A stretch of DNA of 41,568 nt, taken from the NCBI GenBank assembly GCA_938017825.1, contig CALIJE010000049.1, positions 1 through 41,568 of the forward strand, given 5' to 3'. The position numbers were made by a program, and so were the translations under genes. Origin of the DNA: an uncultured Flavobacteriaceae bacterium (GTDB taxonomy: Bacteria; Bacteroidota; Bacteroidia; Flavobacteriales; Flavobacteriaceae). Each line of letters opens with the position of its first letter. Within the stretch, counting starts at the first letter, position 1. This document shows, piece by piece, positions 17,486 to 25,600 of the stretch. The notes under the pieces were generated by a model that saw nothing but the letters and a program-made list of their open reading frames with translations, was not told the origin of the DNA and did no database searches.

Positions 17486-19172
17486 TCTTGGTTACACTAC
17501 CACAAGTTAACATGGCATTGCCGAAATAAGGATTTCGAATTTCTTCTTGAAAACTCAACCAATTACCGCCTTTATTGTTGTCGGCCATTGGGCAGTGCTG
17601 CACATAAATGGGTTGATCCAAATCTGAAAAACTACCAGCCATGGTTATGATACCCTCGGAAAATGGTTTAAAGGCATTGCGCAATTCCTTAATATCTTGA
17701 GTTGCTGACATTCGATTCGCAGAATTCTTCAATGCATCAATTTGATTTTTGGTATCAGCCTTGAGCATGAGGCCATCGAACTTATTCAATTCCGTAATCA
17801 ATTTTTTAGCATCAGAATTTGCTTTTACCCCATTCGAGGCCACAAGTGCGTTCTTTAGTTCATCATAAAGCATTAAGAACAAAGTGAAATTCTCCTTTAA
17901 GTCGACATCACCGATCATATTCATTGAACCATCATTCAAAGGAGTACCTTGACCCTTTTGGTTCATCATTGATTTTTTGCCCTGCAGTTGTGCGGCGGCA
18001 TCAACGGTAAATGCACCATTTGTAACCACTAGGTCACCAGAAACCAAACCCTTCAGTACACTATAGGAATCGCCCAAAGCATTGCCCAAGGTTACCTCCT
18101 TCATTTGAAAAACAGATTCATCGGGATCTGGTTTTACATACACCACTGACCGCTTGCCTGTCCATAAAACAGCAGACCTAGGTACGGTCAAAATTTGATC
18201 GGCAGTTGCTGTCTCAAAGCTCCCCTCGACAAACATTCCAGGTTTAAGCAGACCATTTTTATTGATTAGAGTTGCTCTTAAGGATACTGTTCTGCTGTCA
18301 GGATCTACAACTGGATCTATAAAGGCGATTTTAGCATTCAATGTTTCCCCTTTAAAAGAACTAGAAGTAATACGTATCTCCTGCCCTGTCTTCAACAATG
18401 GAAGCTGGTTTTCGTAGGCATCGAAAACTGCCCAGACCGTATACAAATTTGAAACCTTATACAATGGATCACCTTCCTTATAGTAACTCCCCTGGGCAGC
18501 CATTACCTCTGTCACAGTGCCATTTACGGTTGCCGTAATAGGGAATCTAGAAATTGGCTTCTTGGTTCGAATCACCTGTTCGATTTGCGCATCTGTAAGT
18601 TTCCATAGTCCAGAATTATTACGTGCAGCTGCGAACAGTTTTTCATGGGTTTCTTTATAGGATACAGAGGTCAGCAATTGGTCTTGGGCCGAATATAGCT
18701 CTGGGGAATAAATGGTTCCTAAGGCCGATCCCTTTTTGATGTATTGCCCTACTGAATTGATGTTTAATTGCTCAATTCTTCCCTCAAAATCAGTAGTTTG
18801 TATCGCATTGGTCTTTTCGTTCGTACTTATTTTCCCCGACAGTCTGAGTGTATTTCCATCCAATTGACCAATCCCGATTTCAGTAGTTTCAATATTGGCC
18901 AATGCCATCGCATTTTCGGTCATTCGAAATTGCCCCTCAACCAGAGATTCATCTAAAGCGTTGGTCAACACCAAATCCATACCGCATTTGGGACAAGTGC
19001 CCTTTGCATCCATGTGCACTTGCGGATGCATGGCACAGGTGTATTGTTCTGAGGCAACAGACTTCTGATGAAGCTGATCATCACCCTTATTTCCACCAAA
19101 AACAAGGTACCCCAAAAATATTCCCGCTAGTAAAACCCCCAAATAGGCACCATATTTTTTGACTTCGTTCAT
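17475..19172 (-). CDS. cusB: heavy-metal RND efflux periplasmic adaptor (CusB-like) with HMBD and DUF3347 domains
   Basis: Membrane-fusion adaptor for the CusA-like pump, 565 residues. An N-terminal membrane anchor (about 8-25) is followed by a heavy-metal-binding domain with CAMHPQVH and CPKCGMDL at about 46-70. The HlyD/CusB core (barrel-sandwich and beta-barrel, about 95-395) follows. A C-terminal DUF3347-type domain ends with CPM, WLS, NPYFGNAM and CG motifs, which may bind metal. Its start overlaps the cusA stop by one base (TAATG). Copper or silver is the likely substrate, but the sequence does not fix the metal. Confidence 0.9.
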   Translation of the reverse strand: MNEVKKYGAYLGVLLAGIFLGYLVFGGNKGDDQLHQKSVASEQYTCAMHPQVHMDAKGTCPKCGMDLVLTNALDESLVEGQFRMTENAMALANIETTEIGIGQLDGNTLRLSGKISTNEKTNAIQTTDFEGRIEQLNINSVGQYIKKGSALGTIYSPELYSAQDQLLTSVSYKETHEKLFAAARNNSGLWKLTDAQIEQVIRTKKPISRFPITATVNGTVTEVMAAQGSYYKEGDPLYKVSNLYTVWAVFDAYENQLPLLKTGQEIRITSSSFKGETLNAKIAFIDPVVDPDSRTVSLRATLINKNGLLKPGMFVEGSFETATADQILTVPRSAVLWTGKRSVVYVKPDPDESVFQMKEVTLGNALGDSYSVLKGLVSGDLVVTNGAFTVDAAAQLQGKKSMMNQKGQGTPLNDGSMNMIGDVDLKENFTLFLMLYDELKNALVASNGVKANSDAKKLITELNKFDGLMLKADTKNQIDALKNSANRMSATQDIKELRNAFKPFSEGIITMAGSFSDLDQPIYVQHCPMADNNKGGNWLSFQEEIRNPYFGNAMLTCGSVTKTIQ

Positions 19173-22100
19173 TAGCTACTAGTAACGTTAATTGCTTTTT
19201 TCAATTCGAGCTCTTTCTTCCAACTAAATAAAACCGGCACCACGAATAATGAAATCAATGCCACCATCATACCACCAAAACAAGGAATGGCCATCGGTAT
19301 CATAATATCGCTACCGCGACCAGTTGCTGTCAAAATAGGCAAAAGAGCCAGCATGGTGGTCGCAGTAGTCATTAGACATGGGCGAATACGCTTTCTACCG
19401 GCTTCAAGTACCGTCATTCTGATGCCCTGTGTATCACTTGGTGATTTTTTATCAAAGCTTTGTTTCAAATAAGTCGCCATGACCACACCGTCATCGGTCG
19501 CGATACCAAATAACGCTATAAAACCTACCCAAACCGCAACACTTAAATTTACGACTTTCATATTGAACACTTCCCTGAAATTTATTCCCCCCAGGTGAAT
19601 GTTCATAAACCAGGATTGGCCATATAACCACATTAGAATAAAACCACCAGCGAATGCTACCGCTACTCCAGAAAAGACCATCAATGAAATCGATACAGAT
19701 CTAAATTGTACAAATAGTATCAGAAATATGACCAGTAACAGCAAAGGCAGCACAAAGGATAGCGTTTTTTCAGCACGCAACTGATTTTCATAGGTCCCCG
19801 AAAAAGTGTACGAAACTCCTTGTGGCAACTGTAGATCACCTTTTTCAATTTGAGCACTCAGCATAGATTCCGCTCTTTCTACCACCTCCACTTCGGCAAA
19901 GTCATCGGTCTTATCAAAAAGCACATGACCTACCAAGAAGCTATCCTCACTTTTAATCTGTTGCGGACCTTGCTCATATCGAATGCTAACCAGCTCGCTC
20001 AACGGAACTGAAACACCCTTGTTATCTTGCATATAAATATTGGCCAGGGCTTCGGGCGTATCACGGAGTTCTCTGGGGTACCGAACCCGTACTCCATAAC
20101 GTTCACGACCTTCCACGGTTTGAGTCAGTACCTTACCGCCAATGGCTACTTCGATAAGCTCCTGTACCTCTAAAATAGAAATACCATACCGAGCTATTTT
20201 TTCGCGATCGATATCGATAAGTAAATAGGGTTTCCCGATAGTGCGGTCAGCGAATACAGTTTTGGAATCGACTCCTTCAACCGTTTTTAAAACCTTTTCC
20301 AATTGAAGACCAAAGGCTTCAATCTGCTTAAGGTCATGTCCTTTTATTTTAATTCCCATTGCCGAACGCATTCCTGTTTGTAGCATTACCAATCTGGTTT
20401 CGATCGGCTGCAGCCGCGGAGCGGAAGTAATCCCCGGAAGTTGGGTAGCCTTGGCAATTGCCTTCCATATGTCTGCCTTATTGCGAATCTCAGGACGCCA
20501 ATTGCGGTATGTTTCACCATTCGAATCTACAATTAGGTCTCCTTTATCAATTTTTGTCCCACTTGCAATGGCATTTCCGTTGATCGTTTCAAACAATCCA
20601 TCTTTATTGGTCTTAAAACGAATTGGGTAGCCATTCTCATCCTCAATATATTCCGATTTATAAGCAATCATGTTCTCGAACATCGATATGGGCGCAGGGT
20701 CTAAAGAAGAATTTACCCTACCTGCTTTTCCAACTACCGTTTCGACCTCTGGAATATTTGCCACGGCCATATCTAACTGGGCCAGTACCCTTCTATTTTC
20801 TGCGACGCCGGCATGCGGCATTGCCGTGGGCATCAATAAAAAAGAGCCCTCGTCTAGAGAAGGCATGAATTCTTTACCTGAGCGCAACATGACAATACTT
20901 CCCAATATCACCATAACCAATGGTATAATTAAAAACAATACCTTATTCTCAAGTGCCCATACAAGCATTCGTTCGTACTGTTTCCTGAATAAAAACAGCA
21001 CTCCTAATACAAGACCGCAGAGCACAGTTATGAACAACAGATTGATCAAAAAATGATAGGCAAACCCTAATGGGCGCCAATAATACCCTAATAGCAATAT
21101 GATAGATACGACACACCAAGAGAATTGCAATTTGGTCTTAAGCTTAGGCGTAATCATTTGAAATACTCCCAGAATTCCCAAGATGCCAAAACCAAGCAAC
21201 AAGAGTCCGAATAGATTTACATAAATCAAAACTACTATTCCAAGGAGTGCCATTGCGAAACTCGCTGCAATTCGAAATGCTCTGCCGAAATTGTTCTTGC
21301 GTAAAATCAAGGCCGCAATCGGAGGAATCAAAAACAAAGCTATGAGCATTGACGCCAATAGGGCAGCCGTTTTCGTAAATGCCAAAGGAGAAAAGAGCTT
21401 GCCCTCGGCCCCTGTCAGCAGAAAAACAGGAATAAAGCTTACGATCGTTGTTAGCCCCGCTGTAACGATCGCACCAGACACTTCGGTGGTCGCCGCATAG
21501 ACGACATCATTCGTGTTCTGACTTTCAACCTGTTTATCTAGGTGCCTACTAATATTCTCTGCGAGGATAATTCCCATATCGACCATGGTACCAATTGCTA
21601 TGGCTATTCCTGAAAGTGCAACAATATTCGCATCTACGTTGAACAACTTCATTGCGATAAAAACCATTAGCACCCCTATCGGCATAAGACCGGAAATCAA
21701 GACAGAAATACGCAGATTGAACAAGAGTACCAAAACCACTAAAATCGTAATCAGTACTTCAAGAGACAATGCACTTTCTAGAGTTCCTACAGTCTCTTCG
21801 ATCAGTATTGAACGATCATAAAAGGGAACTATGGTCAAACGTGAGGTGCGCCCGTCTCTAAGCGTCTTCTCGGGCATTGAGCCTTTCAGTTCAGCTATTT
21901 TTTCTTTTAGATTATGTATTGTTTTTAGTGGGTTCGCACCATAGCGCGAGGTGACCACCCCACCAACTACTTCAGCACCTTCTTTGTCCAAAATACCTCT
22001 GCGGGTATCCGGCCCTAACGAAACATTCGCGATATCCTTGATTCTAATCGGCGTATAGTCGGCTACACGAACCGAAACATTTTCCAAATCGGCGATGCTT

Positions 22101-22867
22101 TCAACATACCCCAAACCACGCACAAAATATTCTGCTTGATTAATCTCGAGCGTCTTTGCGCCTATATCCTTATTGCTTTGCCGCACGGCATCTACCACCT
22201 GGGTAAGCGACACATTATATTGCCGCATAAGCTCAGGATTCACGTCGATTTGATATTCTTGTACGTACCCGCCAATAGATGAGACTTCAGATACACCATT
22301 GGCTGCAGCTAGGGCGTTTTTTACGTAGAAGTCTTGCACAGTTCGAAGCTCGTTCAAATCCCAACCACCGGTAACATTTCCCGATTCATCCCTACCTTCA
22401 AGGGTATACCAAAATAACTGGCCCAATGCCGTAGCATCGGGTCCTAAAGATGGAGAAACACCTTCTGGCATAAGACCATTCGGCAAGGAACTCAACGTTT
22501 CCAACAACCGACTTCGGGACCAATAATAGTCGACATCGTCCTCAAAAATGACATACACACTAGAAAAGCCGAACATTGAAGTGCTACGTATGGTTTTCAC
22601 TCCCGAAACTCCTAAGAGGTTAGATGTTAGCGGATAGGTAATCTGGTCTTCAATATCTTGCGGGGATTGGCCTTCCCATTCGGTATAAACGATTTGCTGG
22701 TTATCACCTATATCAGGAATTGCGTCTACAGCCACAGGGTTTCTAGGCAAAAGGCCCATACTCAAATCGACTGGTGCACTGATGATACCCCATAACAAAA
22801 ACAGCAGCAATAGTACAATTGCCACAATTTTATTTTCGATAAGAAATTTAATGCTTTTATTGAGCAT
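19172..22867 (-). CDS. cusA: CusA/CzcA-family heavy-metal RND efflux permease, expanded form
   Basis: Inner-membrane proton-driven metal exporter. At 1231 residues it is longer than the roughly 1050 of typical CusA. The RND fold is clear: periplasmic porter domains at about 35-345, the TM4 motif GIAIAIGTMVDMGIILAEN with Asp430, and a C-terminal half with FGIATDDGVVMATYL. Extra length lies in the linker between halves (about 530-630, with four additional hydrophobic segments) and in an insertion in the second porter domain (about 725-790). There is no TolC-family outer-membrane gene beside it. It is preceded by a candidate 54-codon membrane ORF. Confidence 0.93.
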   Translation of the reverse strand: MLNKSIKFLIENKIVAIVLLLLFLLWGIISAPVDLSMGLLPRNPVAVDAIPDIGDNQQIVYTEWEGQSPQDIEDQITYPLTSNLLGVSGVKTIRSTSMFGFSSVYVIFEDDVDYYWSRSRLLETLSSLPNGLMPEGVSPSLGPDATALGQLFWYTLEGRDESGNVTGGWDLNELRTVQDFYVKNALAAANGVSEVSSIGGYVQEYQIDVNPELMRQYNVSLTQVVDAVRQSNKDIGAKTLEINQAEYFVRGLGYVESIADLENVSVRVADYTPIRIKDIANVSLGPDTRRGILDKEGAEVVGGVVTSRYGANPLKTIHNLKEKIAELKGSMPEKTLRDGRTSRLTIVPFYDRSILIEETVGTLESALSLEVLITILVVLVLLFNLRISVLISGLMPIGVLMVFIAMKLFNVDANIVALSGIAIAIGTMVDMGIILAENISRHLDKQVESQNTNDVVYAATTEVSGAIVTAGLTTIVSFIPVFLLTGAEGKLFSPLAFTKTAALLASMLIALFLIPPIAALILRKNNFGRAFRIAASFAMALLGIVVLIYVNLFGLLLLGFGILGILGVFQMITPKLKTKLQFSWCVVSIILLLGYYWRPLGFAYHFLINLLFITVLCGLVLGVLFLFRKQYERMLVWALENKVLFLIIPLVMVILGSIVMLRSGKEFMPSLDEGSFLLMPTAMPHAGVAENRRVLAQLDMAVANIPEVETVVGKAGRVNSSLDPAPISMFENMIAYKSEYIEDENGYPIRFKTNKDGLFETINGNAIASGTKIDKGDLIVDSNGETYRNWRPEIRNKADIWKAIAKATQLPGITSAPRLQPIETRLVMLQTGMRSAMGIKIKGHDLKQIEAFGLQLEKVLKTVEGVDSKTVFADRTIGKPYLLIDIDREKIARYGISILEVQELIEVAIGGKVLTQTVEGRERYGVRVRYPRELRDTPEALANIYMQDNKGVSVPLSELVSIRYEQGPQQIKSEDSFLVGHVLFDKTDDFAEVEVVERAESMLSAQIEKGDLQLPQGVSYTFSGTYENQLRAEKTLSFVLPLLLLVIFLILFVQFRSVSISLMVFSGVAVAFAGGFILMWLYGQSWFMNIHLGGINFREVFNMKVVNLSVAVWVGFIALFGIATDDGVVMATYLKQSFDKKSPSDTQGIRMTVLEAGRKRIRPCLMTTATTMLALLPILTATGRGSDIMIPMAIPCFGGMMVALISLFVVPVLFSWKKELELKKAINVTSS

Positions 22868-22876
22868 ATTATTCTG

Positions 22877-23041
22877 TTACCCGGCACTACCGTTCGTCGA
22901 TAAACTCCCGTAAACCTTAACGTTCAATTGTAACAAATGATTGTGATCATAAATGAGGTATTTTAGAGAAAAAGCCAAAATAACGCACATTGAAAAAACC
23001 ATAGTCGACGGCCACATCCATGCCAGGGGTTCAAAACGCAT
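22877..23041 (-). CDS. candidate 54-residue membrane protein upstream of cusA
   Basis: Unrecognised small frame ending 9 nt before the cusA start on the same strand. It begins MRFEPLAWMWPS and has one hydrophobic segment (about residues 13-32, rich in Met, Val, Ile and Phe) followed by IYDHNHLLQ. The His/Asp/Met content beside a metal pump is suggestive but could be chance. Position, orientation and a single clean hydrophobic helix support it; no family is recognised. Confidence 0.4.
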   Translation of the reverse strand: MRFEPLAWMWPSTMVFSMCVILAFSLKYLIYDHNHLLQLNVKVYGSLSTNGSAG

Positions 23042-23061
23042 TTAAATGATGCTTCAAGAAG

Positions 23062-23089
23062 AAAAAAAAGGGCTTCTATAGAAGCCCTT
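23062..23089 (-). terminator. Rho-independent terminator after the MscS-like gene
   Basis: A 9-bp stem (23068-23076 with 23081-23089, TATA loop) followed on the minus strand by a T tract. It lies just past the mscS-like stop and insulates the cus genes. Confidence 0.92.
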
Positions 23090-23109
23090 AACTCAATTTT
23101 CTTTATAAA

Positions 23110-23934
23110 TTAATCCATTTCGACCCTACTCTCCACGATTTCCTTTATGGGAACCACAAGTTTGCCCTTTTCTGTTTTCAGGGTCACGAACAAACTGTCG
23201 ATAGCGACTATAGAGCCCTTTATTTCACCAAAGCTAATAGTGTCTCCAATGGCGTATGTTTTTCGCGCATAAAAGGTATTGAGAAGATTGGTTACAACAT
23301 CTCTAGAACCCAGCCCAAATGCCAATGCAAAAGCGGCAAGAAACGCACCAAGGATAAGCGTAAAGTTATTTGTAATCAAAGTGGTATCGATTCCTGCCTG
23401 ATTTAAGGATGTAATCGTCACAAAAATTACGATAATATAAAAAACGATACTGCTAACAAGTTTCGAGCCACTGAAACCCATCGAATCAAAAACGCCAATA
23501 AGGGCTTTCTTGATAAATTTGGCGGCAAAAAGGCCAATCATAAAGATGACCATGGCGCTTAATAATATAGGCAAATAACGAAGTAGATTCGCGATTTCGG
23601 CCGAAATGACCGGCATTTTCATAATATCGGCTGCGATAATAATAAACACCAAAATGAGCACCCATTTCACAAATCCCAACACTATTTTCTCAATGTTGAA
23701 TTTTATCTTGCTGTCGCCAAAAAGTTTGGCCTCGTTTACCTTATCGGATACCTTGTTGATATTCGAAAAACGGAGTATTTTTTTTAGAATAGCCCTAATA
23801 ATCTTGCTAATAATCCATCCAAAAAGAAGTACGATCAATGCACCTAAAATATTGGGCAGGGCAGAGGCGATATCCTTAAGAATACTGCTCAAAGTATCAA
23901 AAGCCAAATTTTTCCATTCACTAATTTTTTCCAT
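23110..23934 (-). CDS. MscS-like mechanosensitive channel, short form
   Basis: Membrane channel of 274 residues. Five hydrophobic segments are visible (about 28-52, 86-108, 118-142, 160-180 and 188-213), followed by the MscS pore-helix region FGLGSRDVVTNLL and the beta domain with YAIGDTI and LVVPIKE. The protein stops soon after the beta domain, so the C-terminal alpha/beta vestibule of E. coli MscS appears to be absent. It is the last gene of a sigma factor operon (21 nt after the 63-residue gene) and is followed by a strong terminator. An osmotic-protection role is inferred. Confidence 0.87.
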   Translation of the reverse strand: MEKISEWKNLAFDTLSSILKDIASALPNILGALIVLLFGWIISKIIRAILKKILRFSNINKVSDKVNEAKLFGDSKIKFNIEKIVLGFVKWVLILVFIIIAADIMKMPVISAEIANLLRYLPILLSAMVIFMIGLFAAKFIKKALIGVFDSMGFSGSKLVSSIVFYIIVIFVTITSLNQAGIDTTLITNNFTLILGAFLAAFALAFGLGSRDVVTNLLNTFYARKTYAIGDTISFGEIKGSIVAIDSLFVTLKTEKGKLVVPIKEIVESRVEMD

Positions 23935-23955
23935 AATACGATGTCTTAGTTGCTA

Positions 23956-24147
23956 TCAAATATCAAATTCGGGATTAGTCTTGAACACACCTTCAATTGC
24001 TGATTTATAATTACATGTGAAAAGTGATGCCATATCCGCAATTAACTTTGCAGTGGCAATATCGTTCAAAACTTTTTTTCTTAGGTGTTCTGGCACCTCT
24101 TTTGGCGATTTCTCCAGTTCCTTAAATGGATTGTTTGCTTTTTCCAT
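23956..24147 (-). CDS. 63-residue hypothetical protein between sigma factor and MscS-like genes
   Basis: Small soluble, charged protein without a membrane segment, starting MEKANNPFKELE. Its N-terminal half is acidic/basic with EVPEHLRKKVLNDI. It starts 3 nt after the sigma factor stop and ends 21 nt before the channel gene, so translation in the same operon is likely. The position is where an anti-sigma factor would be expected, but it has none of the usual zinc (HxxxCxxC) or membrane features. Function is unknown. Confidence 0.75.
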   Translation of the reverse strand: MEKANNPFKELEKSPKEVPEHLRKKVLNDIATAKLIADMASLFTCNYKSAIEGVFKTNPEFDI

Positions 24148-24150
24148 CGT

Positions 24151-24723
24151 TTAGGGTATTTTATTATATACTTCTATTAATCTAGCTTTCGACCTTTTGA
24201 GTCTCATTTTTACAGCACTATCACTTAAATCCAACAGCCTGGTCAATTCTTTTATCGGAATGTCATCTTGATACTTCAGCAATAAAATCTTCTTGTCTTC
24301 AGGCGCTATAAGTTCGAGTGCCTTTTTCAGTTTTTGCGAACGTAGATTTAATAAATCTTCATCATCGACATCAATTGCAATTTGTTTGCCCGAATCGGTA
24401 AGGGAATCTGATTTATCTTTCATCTTCCTTTCCTTATTACGGTTTACATAATTCACACAAAAGTTATACGTAAAGGCATATACCCAACTCGAAAACTTCG
24501 ATTTTCCCTTAAAGCTACCCAATTTTATAAATAGCATCAAAAAAACATCTTGTGTCAAATCCTCGGCCTCTCCTTGTGATTTGGCAAACCCTAGGCACTT
24601 GTTATATACTTTTTGTGAATATCTGTCATATAGCTCCGCGAACAACAGCGTGTCATTTGTCCTAACAATTCTGCGAACAAGCTGCTCATCAGTACTTGTT
24701 CGAAAAGTAGTTTCCTTTTCCAA
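24151..24723 (-). CDS. ECF-type RNA polymerase sigma factor
   Basis: 190-residue sigma-70 family protein. Region 2 spans about 25-90 with FAELYDRYSQKVYN, EDLTQDVFLMLF and the aromatic FSSWVYAFTYNFCVNY promoter-melting segment. Region 4 lies at about 135-185 with a helix-turn-helix (IPIKELTRLLDLSDSAVK). No transmembrane anti-sigma gene is adjacent. It leads a three-gene operon with the 63-residue protein and the MscS-like channel, which suggests envelope or osmotic control, as inference. Confidence 0.92.
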   Translation of the reverse strand: MEKETTFRTSTDEQLVRRIVRTNDTLLFAELYDRYSQKVYNKCLGFAKSQGEAEDLTQDVFLMLFIKLGSFKGKSKFSSWVYAFTYNFCVNYVNRNKERKMKDKSDSLTDSGKQIAIDVDDEDLLNLRSQKLKKALELIAPEDKKILLLKYQDDIPIKELTRLLDLSDSAVKMRLKRSKARLIEVYNKIP

Positions 24724-25069
24724 TTCTGTTCTACGGTTGACTAGTTACTTCATAAGACACGAAAATTCTCCAAAAGTCACTTTGTACGCTTTCTTCAAGT
24801 GTACCATTCTCATAAGATCATCGCAAGCCTTTGCTCCCTAATATAAGTATTACTTTGGGTTCAAAATACAAAAAGGCCCCACAAAGGGGCCTTTGGCCAA
24901 AACTTCAAAAAATCGAGGGAACATAAATTCTTATTACTAAAAGGCCAATTATGAATACTTTATTGACCTAAACGGTCATCTGTTACGTACTTCACTTCTA
25001 ATGCATCGGCAAAAAAATGGTTAGTGTTTTGCAAATACTACTATATTTTCGTGTTGATATTCAAAATCT
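24724..25069. other. 346-nt gap upstream of the sigma factor operon
   Basis: Contains the sigma operon promoter region and, at 24866-24894, a minus-strand terminator. Between the terminator and the 52-residue gene (24895-25069) I see no protein-coding frame; this part could be the 3' untranslated region of the small gene. Confidence 0.55.
24866..24894 (-). terminator. Rho-independent terminator
   Basis: A 9-bp stem (AAAGGCCCC at 24872-24880 with GGGGCCTTT at 24886-24894), then TTTTTG on the minus strand. It probably ends the transcript of the 52-residue membrane protein gene and insulates the sigma operon. Confidence 0.85.
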
Positions 25070-25228
25070 TTATTCCCTTGCTTTTTTCACCTGAATCTCT
25101 TTGGCCGCATTTCCGATTTTACGTCTTTTATCAAAAAAAACGGAGGAAAACAATACTAGGCCAATAGCTAGCACGGCGGAAGCCATACCTATTACAAAAA
25201 ATAGTTTAAACAAAATGGGATGTATCAT
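25070..25228 (-). CDS. 52-residue single-span membrane protein
   Basis: Small frame starting MIHPILFKLFFVIG. One hydrophobic segment (about residues 5-32) with small residues (GMASAVLAIGL) is followed by a strongly basic cytoplasmic tail with FFDKRRKIGNAAKE. The positive-inside arrangement, a downstream terminator and an upstream inverted repeat support a real gene. No family is recognised; function is unknown. Confidence 0.65.
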   Translation of the reverse strand: MIHPILFKLFFVIGMASAVLAIGLVLFSSVFFDKRRKIGNAAKEIQVKKARE

Positions 25229-25271
25229 AATTTCAATTTCACTTAGTTAGGTTCTTCTCTTATTAAGACAC

Positions 25272-25311
25272 AACAATTTTTGAAAAGTCACTCTGAGGAT
25301 GAAAAATTGTT
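25272..25311. repeat. 10-bp perfect inverted repeat upstream of the 52-residue gene
   Basis: AACAATTTTT (25272-25281) and AAAAATTGTT (25302-25311) flank a 20-nt spacer, 44-83 nt upstream of the small gene's start. It could be an operator or a leader hairpin. Confidence 0.4.
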
Positions 25312-25456
25312 ACATTTTTAAAAAAGTACTGAACTAAATGCCTATTTAATAGGAAAAAATGGGGTGGAGTAGTAAGCGAAGACTTAAGCGCACGCTATTT
25401 AGAAAGAGATAAAAAGGAGAATGTAATGTAGTTGAAATGGAAAAAACACAACAAAG

Positions 25457-25531
25457 TGGGATATACTGGATTCGAACCAGTGACCTCTGCCCTGTCAAGG
25501 CAGCGCTCTAAACCAACTGAGCTAATATCCC
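25457..25531 (-). tRNA. tRNA-Val (anticodon GAC)
   Basis: Full cloverleaf on the minus strand: 7-bp acceptor stem GGGATAT/ATATCCC, D arm with AGCTCAGTTGGTTTAGAGC, anticodon stem CTGCC/GGCAG with loop TTGACAG (anticodon GAC), and T loop TTCGAAT. The discriminator base is A. The 3' CCA is not encoded and must be added after transcription. Confidence 0.95.
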
Positions 25532-25549
25532 TTAAAGCCAATAGGGAGG

Positions 25550-25557
25550 CAAAAATA
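25550..25557 (-). promoter_or_regulatory. -7 box for tRNA-Val(GAC)
   Basis: On the minus strand this reads TATTTTTG, a TAnnTTTG match, 18 nt upstream of the mature tRNA 5' end. A good TTTG at -33 is not evident. Confidence 0.42.
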
Positions 25558-25600
25558 ACCAAAAGAATGGATTATGTATCTAGCCTGGTTCAAAAAATTC

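Noticed and set aside
23606-24010. 134-codon plus-strand frame opposite the MscS-like gene
   Set aside because: It is antisense to a well-supported gene, and its Ile/Ser-rich text is what the complement of a membrane protein produces.
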